64,000 nucleotides of DNA. Source: Oasisia sp. SBJ-2009. Taxonomy: Eukaryota; Annelida; Polychaeta; Sabellida; Siboglinidae. Location of the stretch: the NCBI GenBank assembly GCA_964017155.1, contig OZ024857.1, positions 32,345,542 through 32,409,541 of the forward strand, given 5' to 3'. Shown in pieces: positions 34,003 to 46,700 of this stretch. A model generated the notes under the pieces. The model was not told the DNA's origin and did not search any database. It saw only the letters and a program-made list of their open reading frames with translations. The first letter of the stretch is position 1, and each line of letters begins with the position of its first letter. A program made the position numbers and the translations under genes.

Positions 34003-37000
34003 GGAGTGCGAAGGTTGGGTGAAGTGGGGAGGTTGGGTGGAGTGGGGAGGTTAGGTGGAGGGCGGAGGTTGGGTGGAGAGGGGAGGATGGGTTGAAGTGG
34101 GGAGGTTGGGTGGAGTGGTGTGGTTGGGTGGAGTGCGTAGGTTGGGAGGAGTGGGGAGGTTGGGTGGACTTGGGAGGTTGGATGGCGTGGGGAGGTTCGC
34201 TGGAGTGGGGAGTGTGGGTGGCGTGGGGAGGTTGGGTGGAGTGGGGAGGTTGGGTGGAGTGGGGAGGTTGGGAAGAGTGGGGAGGTTGGGTGGAGAGGGG
34301 AGGTTGGGTGATGTGGGGAGGTTGGGTGGAGTGAGGAGGTTGCGTGGAGTGGGGAGATTGAGTGGAGTGGGGAGGTTGGGTGATTTGGGGAGGTTGGGTG
34401 AAGTGGGGAGGTTGGGTTGAGTGGGGAGGTTGTATGAAGTGGGGAAGTTGTGTGGAGTGCGGAGGTTGGGTGGAGTGCGGAGGTTGCATGGAGTGCGGAA
34501 GTTGGGTGGAGTGCGGAAGTTGGGTGGAGTGCGGAGGTTGGATGAAGTGGGGAGGTTGGGTGGAGTGGGGAGGTGGGGTAATTTGGGGAGGTTGGGTGGA
34601 GTGGGGAGGTCAGGTGAAGTGGGGAGGTTGGGTGAAGTGGGGAGGTTGGGTGAAGTGGGGAGGTTGGGTTGAGTGGGGAGGTTTGGTGAAGTAGGGAGGT
34701 TGGGTGAAGTAGGGAGGTTGGGTGAAGTGGGGAGGTTGGGTGGAGTGGGGAGGTTGGGTGGAGTGGGGATTTTAGGTGGAGTGGGGAGGTTGGGTGATAT
34801 GGGGAGGTTGTGTGAAGTGGGCAGGTTGGGTGGAGTGGGGAGGTTCGGTGGAGTGGGGAGGTTGGGTGGTCTGGGGAGGTTGGGTGAAGTGGGGAGGTTG
34901 GGTGGAGTGAGGAGGTTGGGTGGAGTGGGGAGTTTGAGTGGAGTGGGGAGGTTGGGTGATTTGAGGAGGTTGGGTGGGGTGGGGAGGTTGGGTTGAGTGG
35001 GGAGGTTGTATGAAGTGGGGAAGTTGTGTGGGGTGTGGAGGTTGGGTGGAGTGTGGAAGTTGGATAGAGTGCGGAAGTTGGTTGGAGTGCGGAAGTTGGG
35101 TGGAGTGCGGAAGTTGGGTGGAGTGCGGAGGTTGGGTGGAGTGCGGAGGTTGCATGGAGTGCGGAAGTTGGGTGGAGTGCGGAAGTTGGGTGGAGTGGGG
35201 TGGTTGGGTGAAGTAGGGAGGTTGGGTGAAGTGGGGAGGTTGGGTGGGGTGGGGAGTTTGGGTGATGTGGGGAGGTTGGGTGAAGTGGGGAGGTTGGGTG
35301 GAGTGGGGAGGTTGGGTGAAGTGGGGAGGTTGGGTTGAGTGGGGAGGTTGTGTGAAGTGGGGAAGTTGTGTGTAGTGCGGAGGTTGGGTGGAGTGCGGAG
35401 GTTGCATGGAGTGCGGAAGTTGGGTCGAGTGCGGAAGTTGGGTGGAGTGCGGACGTTGGGGGAAGTGGGGAGGTTGGGTGGAGTGGGGAGGTTGGGTGGA
35501 GGGCGGAAGTTGGGTGGAGTGGGGAGGATGGGTGGAGTGGTGTGGTTGGGTGGAGTGCGTAGGTTGGGAAGAGTGGGGAGGTTGGGTGGAGTGGGGAGTT
35601 TAGGTGGAGTGGGGAGGTTGGGTGATATGGGGAGGTTGTGTGAAGTGGGCAGGTTGGGTGGAGTGGGGAGGTTCGGTGGAGTGGGGAGGTTGGGTGGTCT
35701 GGGGAGGTTGGGTGAAGTGGGGAGGTTGGGTGGAGTGAGGAGGTTGGGTGGAGTGGGGAGTTTGAGTGGAGTGGGGAGGTTGGGTGATTTGAGGAGGTTG
35801 GGTGGGGTGGGGAGGTTGGGTTGAGTGGGGAGGTTGTATGAAGTGGGGAAGTTGTGTGGGGTGTGGAGGTTGGGTGGAGTGTGGAAGTTGGATAGAGTGC
35901 GGAAGTTGGTTGGAGTGCGGAAGTTGGGTGGAGTGCGGAAGTTGGGTGGAGTGCGGAGGTTGGGTGGAGTGCGGAGGTTGCACGGAGTGCGGAAGTTGGG
36001 TGGAGTGCGGAAGTTGGGTGGAGTGGGGAGGTTGGGTGAAGTAGGGAGGTTGGGTGAAGTGGGGAGGTTGGGTGGGGTGGGGAGTTTGGGTGATGTGGGG
36101 AGGTTGGGTGAAGTGGGGAGGTTGGGTGGAGTGGGGAGGTTGGGTGAAGTGGGGAGGTTGGGTTGAGTGGGGAGGTTGTGTGAAGTGGGGAAGTTGTGTG
36201 TAGTGCGGAGGTTGGGTGGAGTGCGGAGGTTGCATGGAGTGCGGAAGTTGGGTCGAGTGCGGAAGTTGGGTGGAGTGCGGACGCTGGGGGAAGTGGGGAG
36301 GTTGGGTGGAGTGGGGAGGTTGGGTGGAGGGCGGAAGTTGGGTGGAGTGGGGAGGATGGGTGGAGTGGTGTGGTTGGGTGGAGTGCGTAGGTTGGGAAGA
36401 GTGGGGAGGTTGGGTGGAGTTGGGAGGTTGGGTGGAGTGAGGAGGTTGGGTGAAGTTGGGAGGTTGGGTGAAGTGGGAAGGTTGGGTGGAGAGGGGAGTT
36501 TGGGTGGGGTGGGGAGGTTGGGTGGAGTGGGGAGGTTGGGTGAAGTTGGGAGGTTGGGTGAAGTGGGGAGGTTGGGTGGAGAGGGGAGTTTGGGTGGGGT
36601 GGGGAGGTTGGGTGGAGTGGGGAGGTTGGGTGGAGTGGGGAGTTTGCGTGGAGTGGTAAGGTTGGGTGCTCTGGGGATTTTGGGTGAAGTGGGGAGGTTG
36701 GGTGGAGTGAGGAGGTTGTATGAAGTGGGGAAGTTGTGTGGAGTGCGGAGGTTGGGTGGAGTGCGAAGGTTGGGTGAAGTGGGGAGGTTGGGTGGAGTGG
36801 GGAGGTTAGGTGGAGGGCGGAGGTTGGGTGGAGAGGGGAGGATGGGTTGAAGTGGGGAGGTTGGGTGGAGTGGTGTGGTTGGGTGGAGTGCGTAGGTTGG
36901 GAGGAGTGGGGAGGTTGGGTGGACTTGGGAGGTTGGATGGCGTGGGGAGGTTCGCTGGAGTGGGGAGTGTGGGTGGCGTGGGGAGGTTGGGTGGAGTGGG

Positions 37001-37575
37001 GAGGTTGGGTGGAGTGGGAAGGTTGGGAAGAGTGGGGAGGTTGGGTGGAGAGGGGAGGTTGGGTGATGTGGGGAGGTTGGGTGGAGTGAGGAGGTTGCGT
37101 GGAGTGGGGAGATTGAGTGGAGTGGGGAGGTTGGGTGATTTGGGGAGGTTGGGTGAAGTGGGGAGGTTGGGTTGAGTGGGGAGGTTGTATGAAGTGGGGA
37201 AGTTGTGTGGAGTGCGGAGGTTGGGTGGAGTGCGGAGGTTGCATGGAGTGCGGAAGTTGGGTGGAGTGCGGAAGTTGGGTGGAGTGCGGAGGTTGGATGA
37301 AGTGGGGAGGTTGGGTGGAGTGGGGAGGTGGGGTAATTTGGGGAGGTTGGGTGGAGTGGGGAGGTCAGGTGAAGTGGGGAGGTTGGGTGAAGTGGGGAGG
37401 TTGGGTGAAGTGGGGAGGTTGGGTTGAGTGGGGAGGTTTGGTGAAGTAGGGAGGTTGGGTGAAGTAGGGAGGTTGGGTGAAGTGGGGAGGTTGGGTGGAG
37501 TGGGGAGGTTGGGTGGAGTGGGGAGTTTAGGTGGAGTGGGGAGGTTGGGTGATATGGGGAGGTTGTGTGAAGTGG
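33960..37575 (+). repeat. Higher-order copies at a 2755-bp offset
   Basis: About 33960-34820 and 36715-37575 match at 2755 bp. Both contain TTCGCTGG, GGAGGTGGGGTAATTTG and GGAGGTCAGGTG, which are rare elsewhere. Related forms recur near 56.1-57.0 and 58.3-59.1 kb. The 828-bp tandem pair lies between the two copies. Confidence 0.8.
34745..36400 (+). repeat. Tandem duplication, period 828 bp (46 monomers)
   Basis: About 34745-35572 and 35573-36400 match at 828 bp, exactly 46 x 18. Rare landmarks in both are GGTGATATGGGG, AAGTGGGCAGG and AAGTTGGATAGAG. Differences are few, for example TTGCATGG near 35153 against TTGCACGG near 35981. Confidence 0.85.
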
Positions 37576-37624
37576 GCAGGTTGTGTGAAGTGGGCAGGTT
37601 GGGTTGAGTGGGGAGGTTGTGTGA

Positions 37625-40320
37625 AGTGGGGAAGTTGTGTGGAGTGCGGAGGTTGGGTGGAGTGCGGAGGTTGCATGGAGTGCGGAAGTTGGGTCGAGTG
37701 CGGAAGTTGGGTGGAGTGCGGACGTTGGGTGAAGTGGGGAGGTTGGGTGGAGTGGGGAGGTTGGGTGGAGGGCGGAAGTTGGGTGGAGTGGGGAGGATGG
37801 GTGGAGTGGTGTGGTTGGGTGGAGTGCGTAGGTTGGGAGGAGTGGGGAGGTTGGGTGGAGTTGGGAGGTTGGATGACGTGGGGGTTCGGTGGAGTGGGGA
37901 GGTTGGGTGGAGTGAGGATGTTGGGTGAAGTTGGGAGGTTGGGTGAAGTGGGGAGGTTGGTTGGAGAGGGGAGTTTGGGTGGGGTGGGGAGGTTGGGTGG
38001 AGTGGGGAGGTTGGGTGAAGTGGGGAGGTTGCGTGGAGTGAGAAGGTTGGGTGCTCTGGGGATGTTGGGTGAAGTGGGGAGGTTGGGTGGAGTGAGGAGG
38101 TTGGGTAGAGTGGGGAGGTTGGGTGAAATGGGGAAGTTGGGTGGAGTGGGGAGGTTGGGTGGAGGGCGGAGGTTCGGTGAAGTGGGGAGGTTGGGTGGAG
38201 TGGGGAGGTTGGTTGAAGTGGGGAGGTTGGGTGAAGTGGGGAGGTTGCGTGGAGTGGGGAGGTTGGGTGCTCTGGGGATGTTGGGTGAAGTGGGGAGGTT
38301 GGGTGGAGTGAGGAGGTTGGGTAGAGTGGGGAGGTTGGGTGAAATGGGGAAGTTGGGTGGAGTGGGGAGGTTGGGTGGAGTGAGGAAGTTGTGTGGAGTG
38401 CGGAGGTTGGGTGGAGTGCGGAGGTTGGATGTAGTGCGGAATTTGGGTGGAGTGCGGAGGTTGGGTGGAGTGCGGAAGTTGGTTCGAGAGCGGAGGTTGG
38501 GTGGCGTGCGGAGGTTGGCTGGAATGCGGAGGTTTGGTGGAGTGGGGAGGTTGGGTGGAGTTGGGAGGTTGGGTGAAGTGTGGAGGTTGGTTTGAGTGCG
38601 AACTTTGGGTGGAGTGCGGAGGTTGGGTGGAGTGCGTAGGTTGGGTGAAGTGGGGAGGTTGGATGGAGTGGGGAGGTTAGGTGGAGGGCGGAGGTTCGGT
38701 GGAGTGGGGAGTGTGGGTGGCGTGGGGAGGTTGGGTGGAGTGGGGAGGTTGGGTGAAGTGGGGAGGTTGGGTGGAGAGGGGAGGTTGGGTGGAGTGGGGA
38801 GGTTGGGAAGAGTGGGGAGGTTGGGTGCTCTGGGGAGGTTGAGTGATGTGGGGAGGTTGGGTGGAGTGAGGAGGTTGCGTGGAGTGGGGAGTTTGAGTGG
38901 AGTGGGGAGGTTGGGTGATTTGGGGAGGTTGGGTGAAGTGGGGAGGTTGGGTTGAGTGGGGAGGTTTTATGAAGTGGGGAAGTTGTGTGGAGTGCGGAGG
39001 TTGGGTGGAGTGCGGAGGTTGCATGGAGTGCGGAAGTTGGGTCGAGTGCGGAAGTTGGGTGGAGTGCGGACGTTGGGTGAAGTGGGGAGGTTGGGTGGAG
39101 TGGGGAGGTTGGGTGGAGGGCGGAAGTTGGGTGGAGTGGGGAGGATGGGTGGAGTGGTGTGGTTGGGTGGAGTGCGTAGGTTGGGAGGAGTGGGGAGGTT
39201 GGGTGGAGTTGGGAGGTTGGATGACGTGGGGGTTCGGTGGAGTGGGGAGGTTGGGTGGAGTGAGGATGTTGGGTGAAGTTGGGAGGTTGGGTGAAGTGGG
39301 GAGGTTGGTTGGAGAGGGGAGTTTGGGTGGGGTGGGGAGGTTGGGTGGAGTGGGGAGGTTGGGTGAAGTGGGGAGGTTGCGTGGAGTGAGAAGGTTGGGT
39401 GCTCTGGGGATGTTGGGTGAAGTGGGGAGGTTGGGTGGAGTGAGGAGGTTGGGTAGAGTGGGGAGGTTGGGTGAAATGGGGAAGTTGGGTGGAGTGGGGA
39501 GGTTGGGTGGAGGGCGGAGGTTCGGTGAAGTGGGGAGGTTGGGTGGAGTGGGGAGGTTGGTTGAAGTGGGGAGGTTGGGTGAAGTGGGGAGGTTGCGTGG
39601 AGTGGGGAGGTTGGGTGCTCTGGGGATGTTGGGTGAAGTGGGGAGGTTGGGTGGAGTGAGGAGGTTGGGTAGAGTGGGGAGGTTGGGTGAAATGGGGAAG
39701 TTGGGTGGAGTGGGGAGGTTGGGTGGAGTGAGGAAGTTGTGTGGAGTGCGGAGGTTGGGTGGAGTGCGGAGGTTGGATGTAGTGCGGAATTTGGGTGGAG
39801 TGCGGAGGTTGGGTGGAGTGCGGAAGTTGGTTCGAGAGCGGAGGTTGGGTGGCGTGCGGAGGTTGGCTGGAATGCGGAGGTTTGGTGGAGTGGGGAGGTT
39901 GGGTGGAGTTGGGAGGTTGGGTGAAGTGTGGAGGTTGGTTTGAGTGCGAACTTTGGGTGGAGTGCGGAGGTTGGGTGGAGTGCGTAGGTTGGGTGAAGTG
40001 GGGAGGTTGGATGGAGTGGGGAGGTTAGGTGGAGGGCGGAGGTTCGGTGGAGTGGGGAGTGTGGGTGGCGTGGGGAGGTTGGGTGGAGTGGGGAGGTTGG
40101 GTGAAGTGGGGAGGTTGGGTGGAGAGGGGAGGTTGGGTGGAGTGGGGAGGTTGGGAAGAGTGGGGAGGTTGGGTGCTCTGGGGAGGTTGAGTGATGTGGG
40201 GAGGTTGGGTGGAGTGAGGAGGTTGCGTGGAGTGGGGAGTTTGAGTGGAGTGGGGAGGTTGGGTGATTTGGGGAGGTTGGGTGAAGTGGGGAGGTTGGGT
40301 TGAGTGGGGAGGTTTTATGA
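37625..40320 (+). repeat. Tandem duplication, period 1348 bp
   Basis: About 37625-38972 and 38973-40320 match at 1348 bp, which is 75 x 18 minus 2. Each copy holds one GACGTGGGGGTTCGG junction that is 2 bp short of the regular spacing, which accounts for the difference. Both copies share GGTTGGCTGGAATGC and GGTTCGAGAGCGG. Confidence 0.85.
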
Positions 40321-43300
40321 AGTGGGGAAGTTGTGTGGAGTGCGGAGGTTGGGTGGAGTGCGGAGGTTGCATGGAGTGCGGAAGTTGGGTGGAGTGCGGA
40401 GGTTGGATGAAGTGGGGAGGTTGGGTGGAGTGGGGAGGTTGAGTAATTTGGGGAAGTTGGGTGGAGTGGGGAGGTTGGGTGATGTGGGGAGGTTGGGTGA
40501 AGTGGGGAGGTTGGGTGAAGTGGGGAGGTTGGGTTGAGTGGGGAGGTTGTATGAAGTGGGGAAGTTGTGTGGAGTGCGGAGGTTGGGTGGAGTGCGGAAG
40601 TTGGGTGAAGTGCGGAGGTTGGGTGGAGTGCGGAGGTTGGGTGAAGTGGGGAGGTTGGGTGGAGTGGGGAGGTTGGGTGGAGGGCGGATGTTGGGTGGAG
40701 TGGGGAGGATGGGTTGAAGTGGGGAGGTTGGGGGAGTGGTGTGGTTGGGTGAAGTGGGGAGGTTGGGTGGATTTGGGAGGATGGGTTGAAGTGGGGATGT
40801 TGGGTGGAGTATGGTGGTTGGGTGGAGTGCGTAGGTTGGGAGTAGTGGGGAGGTTGGGTGGAGTGGGGAGGTTGGGAAGAGTGGGGAGGTTGGGTGCTCT
40901 GGGGAGGTTGGGTGAAGTGGGGAGGTTGGGTGGAGTGAGGAGGTTGCGTGGAGTGGGGAGTTTGAGTGGAGTGGGGAGGTTGGGTGGAGTGGGGAGATTG
41001 GGTGAAGTGGGGAGGTTGGGTTGAGTGGGGAGGTTGTGTGAAGTGGGGAAGTTGTGTGGAGTGCGGAGGTTGGGTGGAGTGCGGAGGTTGCATGGAGTGC
41101 GGAAGTTGGGTCGAGTGCGGAAGTTGGGTGGAGTGCGGACGTTGGGTGAAGTGGGGAGGTTGGTTGGAGTGGGGAGGTTGGGTGGAGGGCGGAAGTTGGG
41201 TGGAGTGGGGAGGATAGGTGGAGTGGTGTGGTTGGGTGGAGTGCGTAGGTTGGGAGGAGTGGGGAGGTTGGGTGGAGTTGGGAGGTTGGATGACGTGGGG
41301 GTTCGGTGGAGTGGGGAGGTTGGGTGGAGTGAGGAGGTTGGGTGAAGTTGGGAGGTTGGGTGAAGTGGGGAGGTTGGGTGGAGAGGGGAGTTTGGGTGGG
41401 GTGGGGAGGTTGGGTGGAGTGGGGAGGTTGGGTGGAGTGGGGAGGTTGCGTGGAGTGAGAAGGTTGGGTGCTCTGGGGATGTTGGGTGAAGTGGGGAGGT
41501 TGGGTGGAGTGAGGAGGTTGGGTAGAGTGGGGAGGTTGGGTGAAATGGGGAAGTTGGGTGGAGTGGGGAGGTTGGGTGGAGGGCGGAGGTTCGGTGAAGT
41601 GGGGAGGTTGGGTGGAGTGGGGAGGTTGGTTGAAGTGGGGAGGTTGGGTGAAGTGGGGAGGTTGCGTGGAGTGGGGAGGTTGGGTGCTCTGGGGATGTTG
41701 GGTGAAGTGGGGAGGTTGGGTGGAGTGAGGAGGTTGGGTAGAGTGGGGAGGTTGGGTGAAATGGGGAAGTTGGGTGGAGTGGGGAGGTTGGGTGGAGTGA
41801 GGAAGTTGTGTGGAGTGCGGAGGTTGGGTGGAGTGCGGAGGTTGGATGTAGTGCGGAATTTGGGTGGAGTGCGGAGGTTGGGTGGAGTGCGGAAGTTGGT
41901 TCGAGAGCGGAGGTTGGGTGGCGTGCGGAGGTTGGCTGGAATGCGGAGGTTTGGTGGAGTGGGGAGGTTGGGTGGAGTTGGGAGGTTGGGTGAAGTGTGG
42001 AGGTTGGTTTGAGTGCGAACTTTGGGTGGAGTGCGGAGGTTGGGTGGAGTGCGTAGGTTGGGTGAAGTGGGGAGGTTGGATGGAGTGGGGAGGTTAGGTG
42101 GAGGGTGGAGGTTCGGTGGAGTGGGGAGTGTGGGTGGCGTGGGGAGGTTGGGTGGAGTGGGGAGGTTGGGTGAAGTGGGGAGGTTGGGTGGAGAGGGGAG
42201 GTTGGGTGGAGTGGGGAGGTTGGGAAGAGTGGGGAGGTTGGGTGCTCTGGGGAGGTTGAGTGATGTGGGGAGGTTGGGTGGAGTGAGGAGGTTGCGTGGA
42301 GTGGGGAGTTTGAGTGGAGTGGGGAGGTTGGGTGATTTGGGGAGGTTGGGTGAAGTGGGGAGGTTGGGTTGAGTGGGGAGGTTTTATGAAGTGGGGAAGT
42401 TGTGTGGAGTGCGGAGGTTGGGTGGAGTGCGGAGGTTGCATGGAGTGCGGAAGTTGGGTGGAGTGCGGAGGTTGGATGAAGTGGGGAGGTTGGGTGGAGT
42501 GGGGAGGTTGAGTAATTTGGGGAAGTTGGGTGGAGTGGGGAGGTTGGGTGATGTGGGGAGGTTGGGTGAAGTGGGGAGGTTGGGTGAAGTGGGGAGGTTG
42601 GGTTGAGTGGGGAGGTTGTATGAAGTGGGGAAGTTGTGTGGAGTGCGGAGGTTGGGTGGAGTGCGGAAGTTGGGTGAAGTGCGGAGGTTGGGTGGAGTGC
42701 GGAGGTTGGGTGAAGTGGGGAGGTTGGGTGGAGTGGGGAGGTTGGGTGGAGTGGGGAGGTTGGGTGGAGTGGGGAGGATGGGTTGAAGTGGGGAGGTTGG
42801 GGGGAGTGGTGTGGTTGGGTGAAGTGGGGAGGTTGGGTGGATTTGGGAGGATGGGTTGAAGTGGGGATGTTGGGTGGAGTATGGTGGTTGGGTGGAGTGC
42901 GTAGGTTGGGAGGAGTGGGGAGGTTGGGTGGAGTGGGGAGGTTGGGAAGAGTGGGGAGGTTGGGTGCTCTGGGGAGGTTGGGTGAAGTGGGGAGGTTGGG
43001 TGGAGTGAGGAGGTTGCGTGGAGTGGGGAGTTTGAGTGGAGTGGGGAGGTTGGGTGGAGTGGGGAGATTGGGTGAAGTGGGGAGGTTGGGTTGAGTGGGG
43101 AGGTTGTGTGAAGTGGGGAAGTTGTGTGGAGTGCGGAGGTTGGGTGGAGTGCGGAGGTTGCATGGAGTGCGGAAGTTGGGTCGAGTGCGGAAGTTGGGTG
43201 GAGTGCGGACGTTGGGTGAAGTGGGGAGGTTGGGTGGAGTGGGGAGGTTGGGTGGAGGGCGGAAGTTGGGTGGAGTGGGGAGGATAGGTGGAGTGGTGTG

Positions 43301-43740
43301 GTTGGGTGGAGTGCGTAGGTTGGGAGGAGTGGGGAGGTTGGGTGGAGTTGGGAGGTTGGATGACGTGGGGGTTCGGTGGAGTGGGGAGGTTGGGTGGAGT
43401 GAGGAGGTTGGGTGAAGTTGGGAGGTTGGGTGAAGTGGGGAGGTTGGGTGGAGAGGGGAGTTTGGGTGGGGTGGGGAGGTTGGGTGGAGTGGGGAGGTTG
43501 GGTGGAGTGGGGAGGTTGCGTGGAGTGAGAAGGTTGGGTGCTCTGGGGATGTTGGGTGAAGTGGGGAGGTTGGGTGGAGTGAGGAGGTTGGGTAGAGTGG
43601 GGAGGTTGGGTGAAATGGGGAAGTTGGGTGGAGTGGGGAGGTTGGGTGGAGGGCGGAGGTTCGGTGAAGTGGGGAGGTTGGGTGGAGTGGGGAGGTTGGT
43701 TGAAGTGGGGAGGTTGGGTGAAGTGGGGAGGTTGCGTGGA
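39670..43740 (+). repeat. Higher-order copies at an offset of about 2069 bp
   Basis: The variant order of about 39670-41670 recurs at 41740-43740 with an offset of 2069 bp, changing to 2070 bp after a 1-bp difference near 40730 (GTTGGGGGAG against GTTGGGGGGAG). A related period of 2088 bp appears at 60.5-64 kb, so units of about 115-116 monomers recur in the right half of the array. Confidence 0.72.
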
Positions 43741-46700
43741 GTGAGGAGGTTGCGTGGAGTGGGGAGTTTGAGTGGAGTGGGGAGGTTGGGTGGAGTGGGG
43801 AGATTGGGTGAAGTGGGGAGGTTGGGTTGAGTGGGGAGGTTGTGTGAAGTGGGGAAGTTGTGTGGAGTGCGGAGGTTGGGTGGAGTGCGGAGGTTGCATG
43901 GAGTGCGGAAGTTGGGTCGAGTGCGGAAGTTGGGTGGAGTGCGGACGTTGGGTGAAGTGGGGAGGTTGGGTGGAGTGGGGAGGTTGGGTGGAGGGCGGAA
44001 GTTGGGTGGAGTGGGGAGGATAGGTGGAGTGGTGTGGTTGGGTGGAGTGCGTAGGTTGGGAGGAGTGGGGAGGTTGGGTGGAGTTGGGAGGTTGGATGAC
44101 GTGGGGGTTCGGTGGAGTGGGGAGGTTGGGTGGAGTGAGGAGGTTGGGTGAAGTTGGGAGGTTGGGTGAAGTGGGGAGGTTGGGTGGAGAGGGGAGTTTG
44201 GGTGGGGTGGGGAGGTTGGGTGGAGTGGGGAGGTTGGGTGGAGTGGGGAGGTTGCGTGGAGTGAGAAGGTTGGGTGCTCTGGGGATGTTGGGTGAAGTGG
44301 GGAGGTTGGGTGGAGTGAGGAGGTTGGGTAGAGTGGGGAGGTTGGGTGAAATGGGGAAGTTGGGTGGAGTGGGGAGGTTGGGTGGAGGGCGGAGGTTCGG
44401 TGAAGTGGGGAGGTTGGGTGGAGTGGGGAGGTTGGTTGAAGTGGGGAGGTTGGGTGAAGTGGGGAGGTTGCGTGGAGTGGGGAGGTTGGGTGCTCTGGGG
44501 ATGTTGGGTGAAGTGGGGAGGTTGGGTGGAGTGAGGAGGTTGGGTAGAGTGGGGAGGTTGGGTGAAATGGGGAAGTTGGGTGGAGTGGGGAGGTTGGGTG
44601 GAGTGAGGAAGTTGTGTGGAGTGCGGAGGTTGGGTGGAGTGCGGAGGTTGGATGTAGTGTGGAAGTTGGGTGGAGTGCGGAATTTGGGTGGAGTGCGCAG
44701 GTTGGGTGGAGTGCGGAAGTTGGTTGGAATGCGGAGGTTTGGTGGAGTGGGGAGGTTGGGTGGAGTTGGGAGGTTGGGTGAAGTGTGGAGGTTGGTTTGA
44801 GTGCGAACTTTGGGTGGAGTGCGGAGGTTGGGTGGAGTGCGTAGGTTGGGTGAAGTGGGGAGGTTGGATGGAGTGGGGAGGTTAGGTGGAGGGCGGAGGT
44901 TCGGTGGAGTGGGGAGTGTGGGTGGCGTGGGGAGGTTGGGTGCAGTGGGGAGGTTGGGTGAAGTGGGGAGGTTGGGTGGAGAGGGGAGGTTGGGTGGAGT
45001 GGGGAGGTTGGGAAGAGTGGGGAGGTTGGGTGCTCTGGGGAGGTTGAGTGATGTGAGGAGGTTGGGTGGAGTGAGGAGGTTGCGTGGAGTGGGGAGTTTG
45101 AGTGGTGTGGGGAGGTTGGGTGATTTGGGGAGGTTGGGTGAAGTGGGGAGGTTGGGTTGAGTGGGGAGGTTTTATGAAGTGGGGAAGTTGTGTGGAGTGC
45201 GGAGGTTGGGTGGAGTGGGGAGGTTGGGTGAAATGGGGAAGTTGGGTGGAGTGGGGAGGTTGGGTGGGGTGAGGAAGTTGTGTGGAGTGCGGAGGTTGGG
45301 TGGAGTGCGGAGGTTGGATGTAGTGCGGAAGTTGGGTGGAGTGCGGAATTTGGGTGGAGTGCGGAGGTTGGGTGGAGTGCGGAAGTTGGTTCGAGAGCGG
45401 AGGTTGGGTGGCGTGCGGAGGTTGGTTGGAATGCGGAGGTTTGGTGGAGTGGGGAGGTTGGGTGGAGTTGGGAGGTTGGGTGAAGTGTGGAGGTTGGTTT
45501 GAGTGCGAACTTTGGGTGGAGTGCGGAGGTTGGGTGGAGTGCGTAGGTTGGGTGAAGTGGGGAGGTTGGATGGAGTGGGGAGGTTAGGTGGAGGGCGGAG
45601 GTTCGGTGGAGTGGGGAGTGTGGGTGGCGTGGGGAGGTTGGGTGGAGTGGGGAGGTTGGGTGAAGTGGGGAGGTTGGGTGGAGAGGGGAGGTTGGGTGGA
45701 GTGGGGAGGTTGGGAAGAGTGGGGAGGTTGAGTGCTCTGGGGAGGTTGAGTGATGTGGGGAGGTTGGATGGAGTGAGGATGTTGCGTGGAGTGGGGAGTT
45801 TGAGTGGAGTGGGGAGGTTGGGTGATTTGGGGAGGTTGGGTGAAGTGGGGAGGTTGGGTTGAGTGGAGAGGTTTTATGAAGTGGGGAAGTTGTGTGGAGT
45901 GCGGAGGTTGGGTGGAGTGCGGAGGTTGCATGGAGTGCGGAAGTTGGGTGGAGTGCGGAAGTTGGGTGGAGTGCTGAGGTTGGATGAAGTGGGGAGGTTG
46001 GGTGGAGTGGGGAGGTTGAGTAATTTGGGGAAGTTGGGTGGAGTGGGGAGGTTGGGTGATGTGGGGAGGTTGGGTGAAGTGGGGAGGTTGGGTGAAGTGG
46101 GGAGGTTGGGTTGAGTGGGGAGGTTGTATGAAGTAGGGAAGTTGTGTGGAGTGCGGAGGTTGGGTGGAGTGCGGAAGTTGGGTGAAGTGCGGAGGTTGGG
46201 TGGAGTGCGGAGGTTGGGTGAAGTGGGGAGGTTGGGTGGAGTGGGGAGGTTGGGTGGAGGGCGGAGGTTGGGTGGAGTGGGGAGGATGGGTTGAAGTGGG
46301 GAGGATGGGTGGAGTGGTGTGGTTGGGTGAAGTGGGGAGGTTGGGTGGATTTGGGAGGATGGGTTGAAGTGGGGATGTTGGGTGGAGTATGGTGGTTGGG
46401 TGGAGTGCGTAGGTTGGGAGGAGTGGGGAGGTTGGGAAGAGTGGGGAGGTTGGGTGCTCTGGGGAGGTTGGGTGAAGTGGGGAGGTTGGGTGGAGTGAGG
46501 AGGTTGCGTGGAGTGGGGAGTTTGAGTGGAGTGGGGAGATTGGGTGAAGTGGGGAGGTTGGGTTGAGTGGGGAGGTTGTGTGAAGTGGGGAAGTTGTGTG
46601 GAGTGCGGAGGTTGGGTGGAGTGCGGAGGTTGCATGGAGTGCGGAAGTTGGGTCGAGTGCGGAAGTTGGGTGGAGTGCGGACGTTGGGTGAAGTGGGGAG

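Noticed and set aside
24584..34489. Minus-strand ORF of 3301 codons
   Set aside because: Same array artefact, in another frame overlapping the 3898-codon ORF over about 9 kb.
25548..37244. Minus-strand ORF of 3898 codons, rich in His, Ser, Thr, Gln and Pro
   Set aside because: It is the translation of the array in stop-free frames. It changes between PHSTQP, SPLHPT and PTPPNL wherever an off-length monomer shifts the frame, which a real protein would not tolerate. No domain or signal peptide is visible.
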